The notes under the pieces: generated by a model | Told to the model about the DNA's origin: nothing | Database searches by the model: none | The model's input: the letters and a program-made list of their open reading frames with translations, nothing else | Shown: positions 15,788-18,593 of the stretch, in pieces | Layout of the letters: the number at the start of each line of letters is the position of its first letter | How positions within the stretch are numbered: the stretch's first letter is position 1 | Made by a program: the position numbers and the translations under genes | NCBI GenBank assembly: GCA_002339085.1 | Contig: DDDX01000003.1 | Coordinates: 1 to 18,593, forward strand | Direction of reading: 5' to 3' | Length of the DNA: 18,593 bases | Source: Cellvibrionales bacterium UBA1969 | GTDB taxonomy: Bacteria > Pseudomonadota > Gammaproteobacteria > Pseudomonadales > UBA7434

Positions 15788-17701
15788 TTGAGTAAGAGCG
15801 CCTCATCAGGCCCCGAGCATTCAGTCCACACCGACGATAAAGAGGCGCGAACTAACGCACCCAAAGAGCCTCTTAAAGGCTTTGAATTCAAATCATTTCT
15901 CGCCAACTGCAGTCACCGTCCTGGCGTTTATCAAATGTATGACGGGCAACAAAAACATCTTTATATCGGTAAAGCGAAAAATCTGAAAAAGCGCCTAGCC
16001 AGTTATTTCCGTCACCAGCAATCGGGTAGCAAGACCGAAGCTTTGGTGAAAAAGATTGCGCATATTGATGTCACCGTCACCGGTAGTGAAACAGAGGCAC
16101 TAATACTCGAGCATAATTTAATTAAAACCGAAAAACCGCCATATAATATTTTGCTGCGTGACGACAAGTCTTACCCTTATATTTATATTTCAAGCCAGCA
16201 TAAATTTCCAAGACTGGCGTTTCATCGTGGCAAACAGCGAGCGAAAGGTCGATATTTTGGTCCCTTTCCCAATCGCTATGCGGTACGTGAAAGCTTAAAG
16301 CTTCTACAAAAAATGTTTAAAGTTAGGCAGTGTGAAGACAGTTTTTTTAACAACCGAAGCAGACCTTGCTTACAACATCAAATTGGTCGCTGTGCAGCAC
16401 CCTGTGTCGATAATATACAGCCTGAAGAATATGCCGATAGTGTGCGTAAATCAATGTTGTTTCTAGAAGGTGACAATGACGATCTAACAAAACAACTCAG
16501 CAAAGAGATGGACAACGCTGCTGAACAATTAGACTTTGAGCAAGCCGCAGAAAAGCGTGATCAATTGGCGCATTTACGGCGTTTACAAGAAAAACAATTC
16601 ATTGACAGTGGCCGCGGCGATATCGATATTATTGCCGGTGTTATTCACTCAGGTCATGCCTGCATTCAAGTTTTATATGTTAGGCGCGGTCGAATGCTAG
16701 GCAGTCGCAGTTACTATCCCGCAGTTGGCATTATTGAAACGGTTGATGCATTAATGGAAGCATTTATCTCACAAGTCTATATTATCCAAGGCGGAGCAAT
16801 GGGCAATACTCCTAGCGAACTGATTTTAAACGCAGCTTTAGATAACAACACCCTGCTCATCGAAGCATTAAACAGCAGTACTGGCAAAAAAATTAAACTT
16901 TTGCATAAGGTCCGCAGTGTAAGAGCAAAATGGCTTGAAATGGCTAAACAAACGGCCGAACAAAACTTATCGGCTCGTATAAACAGTCGCCACCAAGTCA
17001 ATTTTCGATTTGAACAACTGCAAAAAGATTTGCAATTGGATGAAGTGCCCGATCGGATTGAATGCTTTGATATTAGCCACAGCAGTGGCGACCAAACGGT
17101 AGCTTCATGTGTGGTATTCACCCATGAAGGCGCCAAAAAATCGGATTACCGCAAATTCAATATTGACGGCATCACCGGTGGCGATGACTACGCTGCCATG
17201 CGACAAGCGATTGAGCGGCGCTATACTCGCATTAAAAAAGGCGAAGGCGTATTGCCCGATATTTTGCTGATTGACGGCGGCAAGGGTCAATTGAATCAAG
17301 CTATAGAGGTACTCGAAGAATTGCAAATCAGCGAAGTACTGATTATTGGCGTCGCGAAGGGTGCATCGCGTAAACCTGGATTAGAAACACTGTTCATTGG
17401 CAGTGCCGACAAACCACTGTCACTGCCCGGCGATGCCGCTTCATTGCATCTCATTCAACAAGTGCGTGATGAGGCGCACCGCTTTGCCATCACCGGACAC
17501 CGAGCACGACGTGCCAAAAAGAAAAACACCTCACCGTTAGAAGGCATTGCCGGCGTGGGTCCTAAGCGTCGTCGCGACCTGCTTCGATACTTTGGTGGCT
17601 GGCAAGAAATTGAACGCGCCACCGTTGACGAACTGATTAGAGTCGACGGTATCAGTCAACGATTAGCACAAGATATCTACGCCGAACTGCACCCCAGTTA
17701 A
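15788..17701 (+). CDS. uvrC: excinuclease ABC subunit C
   Basis: UvrC makes the 3' and 5' incisions around a DNA lesion handed over by UvrA and UvrB. In the 637-residue product from the TTG: a GIY-YIG nuclease (GVY 46-48, YIG 59-61, then KAKNLKKRL) for the 3' cut; a four-cysteine cluster C182-x11-C194-x7-C202-x3-C206 matching the iron-sulfur site reported in E. coli UvrC; a UVR domain (LDFEQAAEKRDQLAHLR) that binds UvrB; an RNase H-like nuclease with FDISH and DGGKGQ for the 5' cut; and a C-terminal helix-hairpin-helix pair (LEGIAGVGPKRRRDLL, VDGISQRLAQDI). All looks intact. The N-terminus is about 27 residues longer than E. coli UvrC and is low in hydrophobics. pgsA follows after 103 bases on the same strand. 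Confidence 0.97.
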   Translation: MSKSASSGPEHSVHTDDKEARTNAPKEPLKGFEFKSFLANCSHRPGVYQMYDGQQKHLYIGKAKNLKKRLASYFRHQQSGSKTEALVKKIAHIDVTVTGSETEALILEHNLIKTEKPPYNILLRDDKSYPYIYISSQHKFPRLAFHRGKQRAKGRYFGPFPNRYAVRESLKLLQKMFKVRQCEDSFFNNRSRPCLQHQIGRCAAPCVDNIQPEEYADSVRKSMLFLEGDNDDLTKQLSKEMDNAAEQLDFEQAAEKRDQLAHLRRLQEKQFIDSGRGDIDIIAGVIHSGHACIQVLYVRRGRMLGSRSYYPAVGIIETVDALMEAFISQVYIIQGGAMGNTPSELILNAALDNNTLLIEALNSSTGKKIKLLHKVRSVRAKWLEMAKQTAEQNLSARINSRHQVNFRFEQLQKDLQLDEVPDRIECFDISHSSGDQTVASCVVFTHEGAKKSDYRKFNIDGITGGDDYAAMRQAIERRYTRIKKGEGVLPDILLIDGGKGQLNQAIEVLEELQISEVLIIGVAKGASRKPGLETLFIGSADKPLSLPGDAASLHLIQQVRDEAHRFAITGHRARRAKKKNTSPLEGIAGVGPKRRRDLLRYFGGWQEIERATVDELIRVDGISQRLAQDIYAELHPS

Positions 17702-17804
17702 TGGCAAAATAAAATCGTGATCATTTCATCTTAAATATCACACATTCTTCTCGAGTAGCCTATACTAAACCTATTGACTTCACATGCCCTGGCAGGCCTC
17801 TTTG

Positions 17805-18359
17805 ATGACCATACCCAATTCCCTCACCTTAGTCCGCATTATGCTGATTCCTATTTTAGTGGTGGTATTTTACCTCCCGTTTAACTGGACCGGTCTAGCC
17901 GCTGCTGTGATCTTCAGTGCAGCCGCTATTACAGATTGGTTTGATGGTTATTTAGCCCGGAAACTCAACCAGTTTAGCGATTTTGGCGCATTTTTAGATC
18001 CTGTTGCCGACAAGTTAATGGTAGCGGTTGCGTTGGTGGTGCTACTTGAGCGCTACCCTCATCTCTGGTTTAGCTTTCCGGCAATGATCATTATTGGCCG
18101 CGAAATAGTCATTTCAGCGTTACGCGAATGGATGGCTGAAATTGGCAAACGCACCAGCGTCGCGGTATCGTATGTAGGTAAACTCAAAACCACCCTGCAA
18201 ATGATCGCTATCATTATTTTGCTTGCGCAAATCACCCTCGACAACCACTGGATCGAATTTATCGGTTTTGTCGCCCTTTATGTCGCTGCCGGGCTAACAC
18301 TATGGTCCATGGTGGTCTATTTACGCGCGGCCTGGCCCGATTTTAAAGATTCAATGTAA
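17805..18359 (+). CDS. pgsA: CDP-diacylglycerol-glycerol-3-phosphate 3-phosphatidyltransferase
   Basis: This enzyme makes phosphatidylglycerol phosphate, the precursor of phosphatidylglycerol and cardiolipin, in the inner membrane. The 184-residue product has the CDP-alcohol phosphotransferase signature DG-x2-AR-x8-G-x3-D-x3-D at D47, G48, A51, R52, G61, D65 and D69, with the last Asp catalytic in the family. It also has several hydrophobic membrane segments (about 8-26, 30-45, 73-100, 130-150, 155-175). The start at 17805 gives MTIPNSLTLVRIMLIP, the usual family beginning, with CAGG eight bases upstream. An ATG at 17784 adds seven residues but has no ribosome site. The uvrC-pgsA-tRNA(Gly) order matches Pseudomonas and Escherichia genomes. 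Confidence 0.96.
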   Translation: MTIPNSLTLVRIMLIPILVVVFYLPFNWTGLAAAVIFSAAAITDWFDGYLARKLNQFSDFGAFLDPVADKLMVAVALVVLLERYPHLWFSFPAMIIIGREIVISALREWMAEIGKRTSVAVSYVGKLKTTLQMIAIIILLAQITLDNHWIEFIGFVALYVAAGLTLWSMVVYLRAAWPDFKDSM

Positions 18360-18459
18360 GGCTATCGGCGGTTTTGGTGCCTAAAACTAGAAAATCTACC
18401 AGAGAGACAAAAGGTGTTAATAGTGAGCCACTTAACAGCGTGATTTATGGGTTTTTCTC

Positions 18460-18487
18460 TTGACATAAAGCCATTAACGCATAAAAT
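18460..18487 (+). promoter_or_regulatory. tRNA promoter
   Basis: A perfect -35 TTGACA (18460-18465), a 16-base spacer and -10 TAAAAT (18482-18487) are followed by a GC-rich ACCGCTC discriminator typical of stringently controlled stable-RNA promoters. Transcription would start near 18495, about 77 bases before the tRNA. The preceding stretch after pgsA shows no convincing terminator. Confidence 0.8.
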
Positions 18488-18571
18488 ACCGCTCTCTTTT
18501 GAGGTGCTATTGCCTACTTAGAGCGTGTCATGCGTAATCACAGGTTGGGTATGCCAGTCGTAAAAGAATGT

Positions 18572-18593
18572 GCGGGAATAGCTCAGTTGGTAG
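18572..18593 (+). tRNA. tRNA-Gly (probably GCC anticodon), 5' end only
   Basis: The final 22 bases begin with GCGGGAA, the 5' half of the acceptor stem, then TAGCTCAGTTGGTAG, the D-arm. They match the start of the enterobacterial glycine tRNA read by GCC. The anticodon lies beyond the window, so the identity rests on the 5' half and on the pgsA neighbourhood, where glycine, cysteine and leucine tRNAs usually follow. Confidence 0.88.

Noticed and set aside
1..18593. CRISPR array, insertion sequence, toxin-antitoxin or defence genes
   Set aside because: No regularly spaced repeats, transposase motifs or recognisable defence domains were seen in the genes or gaps.

Overview
The window looks like the chromosome of a gammaproteobacterium of moderate GC content, probably marine. 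Two gene orders familiar from Pseudomonas-type genomes are recognisable: map-glnD-dapC, and gacA-uvrC-pgsA followed by a glycine tRNA. A third pair, lysC then csrA, also matches that lineage, although the alaS gene that usually precedes it is absent. This assignment rests on protein motifs and gene order read by eye. No database search was run.

Left part (1-7531). A short AT-rich gene for a winged-helix-like protein lies at the left edge and faces a minus-strand group. That group consists of a sulfatase (6038-7531), a Tat-exported DUF1501 protein (4132-5583), and a very large secreted or membrane-anchored multidomain DUF1800 protein (506-4135). The DUF1501 and DUF1800 genes overlap by four bases and are almost certainly co-translated. 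The DUF1800 protein carries a sorting-signal-like LP/transmembrane/basic segment in its middle, then EGF-like, thrombospondin type 3, Calx-beta and CHRD-like modules ahead of the DUF1800 domain. It is the most unusual protein in the window.

Middle part (7829-14533), all minus strand and read right to left. Methionine aminopeptidase (map), the PII uridylyltransferase (glnD), succinyl-diaminopimelate aminotransferase (dapC), aspartate kinase (lysC) and the RNA-binding regulator CsrA follow one another. dapC and lysC are both lysine/diaminopimelate pathway genes and sit next to each other here. GlnD senses nitrogen status and CsrA controls translation, so the block mixes core biosynthesis with global regulation.

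Right part (14873-18593), plus strand. A GacA/UvrY-like response regulator occupies the expected place in front of uvrC and pgsA, but it is abnormal. Its receiver lacks the acidic pair and the conserved lysine. The reading frame is also broken at a run of seven A near the end of the DNA-binding domain, and the rest of that domain is still readable in another frame. uvrC (excision repair) and pgsA (phospholipid synthesis) look intact. A strong promoter then leads into a glycine tRNA cut off by the window end.

The Gac and Csr proteins normally act in one cascade: phosphorylated GacA induces small RNAs that titrate CsrA. A normal csrA next to a damaged or rewired gacA is therefore worth attention. 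I found no CRISPR array, insertion sequence, phage gene or defence system. The most interesting items are the altered response regulator and the composite DUF1800 protein, not a clearly new multi-gene system.
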